In this document: positions 7,003 through 7,466 of the stretch, piece by piece
Numbering within the stretch: position 1 is the first letter of the stretch
Layout of the letters: the number at the start of each line of letters is the position of its first letter
Assembly (NCBI GenBank): GCA_018664265.1
Contig: JABJOR010000243.1
Span: forward strand, 1-7,466
Direction of reading: 5' to 3'
Length of the DNA stretch: 7,466 bases
Origin: Rhodospirillales bacterium
GTDB lineage: Bacteria > Pseudomonadota > Alphaproteobacteria > Rhodospirillales > Casp-alpha2
Made by a program: the position numbers and the translations under genes
The notes under the pieces: generated by a model
Seen by the model: the letters and a program-made list of their open reading frames with translations, nothing else
Told to the model about the DNA's origin: nothing
Databases searched by the model: none

Positions 7003-7466
7003 GGTGATTTCCCGGACCAAACCTGGACAATTTCTGCCAGAATGGAGACCGCTATTTCCGGTGGCTTACGCCCACCCAGATCAAGCCCGATGGGGGCATG
7101 AATGCGTAATAGCTCGTCCTTGGTATAGCCATTGGTGATAAAGCGTTGTTCGCGTTTCTCGTTGGTCCGTTTGGAGCCAAGTGCTCCGACATAAAATGCT
7201 TCGGAGCGAATAGCAATTTCTAAAGCCGGATCATCAATTTTGGGATCATGCACCAATGTGACAATCGCGGTTGAGCAATCCGGTTTGTGGTCACCAAAAA
7301 ATTCGTCAGGCCAGACACCAGCAAGATTATCCGGATTGATACCCGGGAACCGTTGTTCGGTAATAAAGGCCGGGCGCGGGTCAATGATGGTGACATCAAA
7401 TCCGGCAATGTTTGCCATAGGGCACAAAGCCTGAGCGATATGCCCCGCACCAACCACAAAGATACG
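6999..7466 (-). CDS. xdhC: XdhC-family molybdenum cofactor chaperone, C-terminal part (start outside window)
   Basis: The frame is open to the right edge, giving 155 visible residues that begin in the Rossmann strand RIFVVGAGHIAQAL, so the N-terminus lies beyond the window. XdhC proteins bind the molybdenum cofactor, support its sulfuration and hand it to molybdenum hydroxylases. Visible marks of the XdhC C-terminal domain are GAGHIAQAL, VTIIDPR, RFPGI, LVHDPKIDD, YVGALGSKRTNEKREQR and HAPIGLDLGGRKPPEIAVSI. A GTG at 7457 lies inside the first strand and is not a start. The stop overlaps the next ATG by 4 bp (ATGA), indicating translational coupling with the MoeA-like/MocA gene. Whether the usual N-terminal XdhC/CoxI domain is present cannot be seen. 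Symbol by family; CoxF/CoxI-type members are alternatives. Confidence 0.93.
   Translation of the reverse strand, partial: RIFVVGAGHIAQALCPMANIAGFDVTIIDPRPAFITEQRFPGINPDNLAGVWPDEFFGDHKPDCSTAIVTLVHDPKIDDPALEIAIRSEAFYVGALGSKRTNEKREQRFITNGYTKDELLRIHAPIGLDLGGRKPPEIAVSILAEIVQVWSGKSP
7008..7013 (-). promoter_or_regulatory. Ribosome binding site of the MoeA-like/MocA fusion, inside xdhC
   Basis: The minus strand reads GGGAAA 5 bases ahead of the ATG at 7002. It lies within the last codons of xdhC, next to the ATGA stop/start overlap. It supports the 550-residue start and coupled translation. Confidence 0.6.

Noticed and set aside
7018..7020. TTG start for the MoeA-like/MocA protein
   Set aside because: The ATG six codons later has a ribosome binding site, an ATGA overlap with xdhC, and a family-like N-terminus.
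7455..7457. GTG as the XdhC start
   Set aside because: It lies inside the first Rossmann strand (RIFVVGAG), and the frame is open beyond it.

Overview
The window carries two convergent gene groups that together cover almost all of it; no stretch over 300 bases lacks a gene. The organism looks like a motile, free-living alphaproteobacterium, possibly Rhodospirillales-like. This rests on the moderately AT-leaning composition, the XdhC plus bifunctional MoeA-like/MocA molybdenum-cofactor genes, the soluble CZB chemoreceptor, and a short STAS-like protein of a type I associate with that group. The assignment is inference; there is no rRNA or marker gene here.

Plus strand (1-2120): the 3' part of a soluble-looking PAS-PAS-PAS histidine kinase, whose start lies left of the window. 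It is followed 33 bp later by a 124-residue acidic STAS/SpoIIAA-like protein. No receiver domain or response regulator is in view.

Minus strand (7466 down to 2123): a tightly packed, apparently single transcription unit. In order of transcription it holds the C-terminal part of an XdhC-family protein (start right of the window), a MoeA-like/MocA-like fusion coupled to it by a 4-bp ATGA overlap, two tandem paralogous class I SAM methyltransferases resembling phosphoethanolamine N-methyltransferases, a cytoplasmic methyl-accepting chemotaxis protein ending in a zinc-binding CZB domain, and a 59-residue YjfB-like putative motility protein. Gaps between genes are 17, 27, 25 and 68 bp.

The first two minus-strand genes make and deliver molybdopterin cytosine dinucleotide for a xanthine-dehydrogenase-family molybdenum hydroxylase, which may lie beyond the right edge. 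The last two belong to chemotaxis and motility. The methyltransferase pair sits between them. It keeps the Tyr/His catalytic pair of the phosphobase methyltransferase family, but seems to have lost several phosphobase-binding residues. It is therefore the least understood part of the window and the best candidate for something new. I see no mobile element, CRISPR array, RNA gene or convincing intrinsic terminator.
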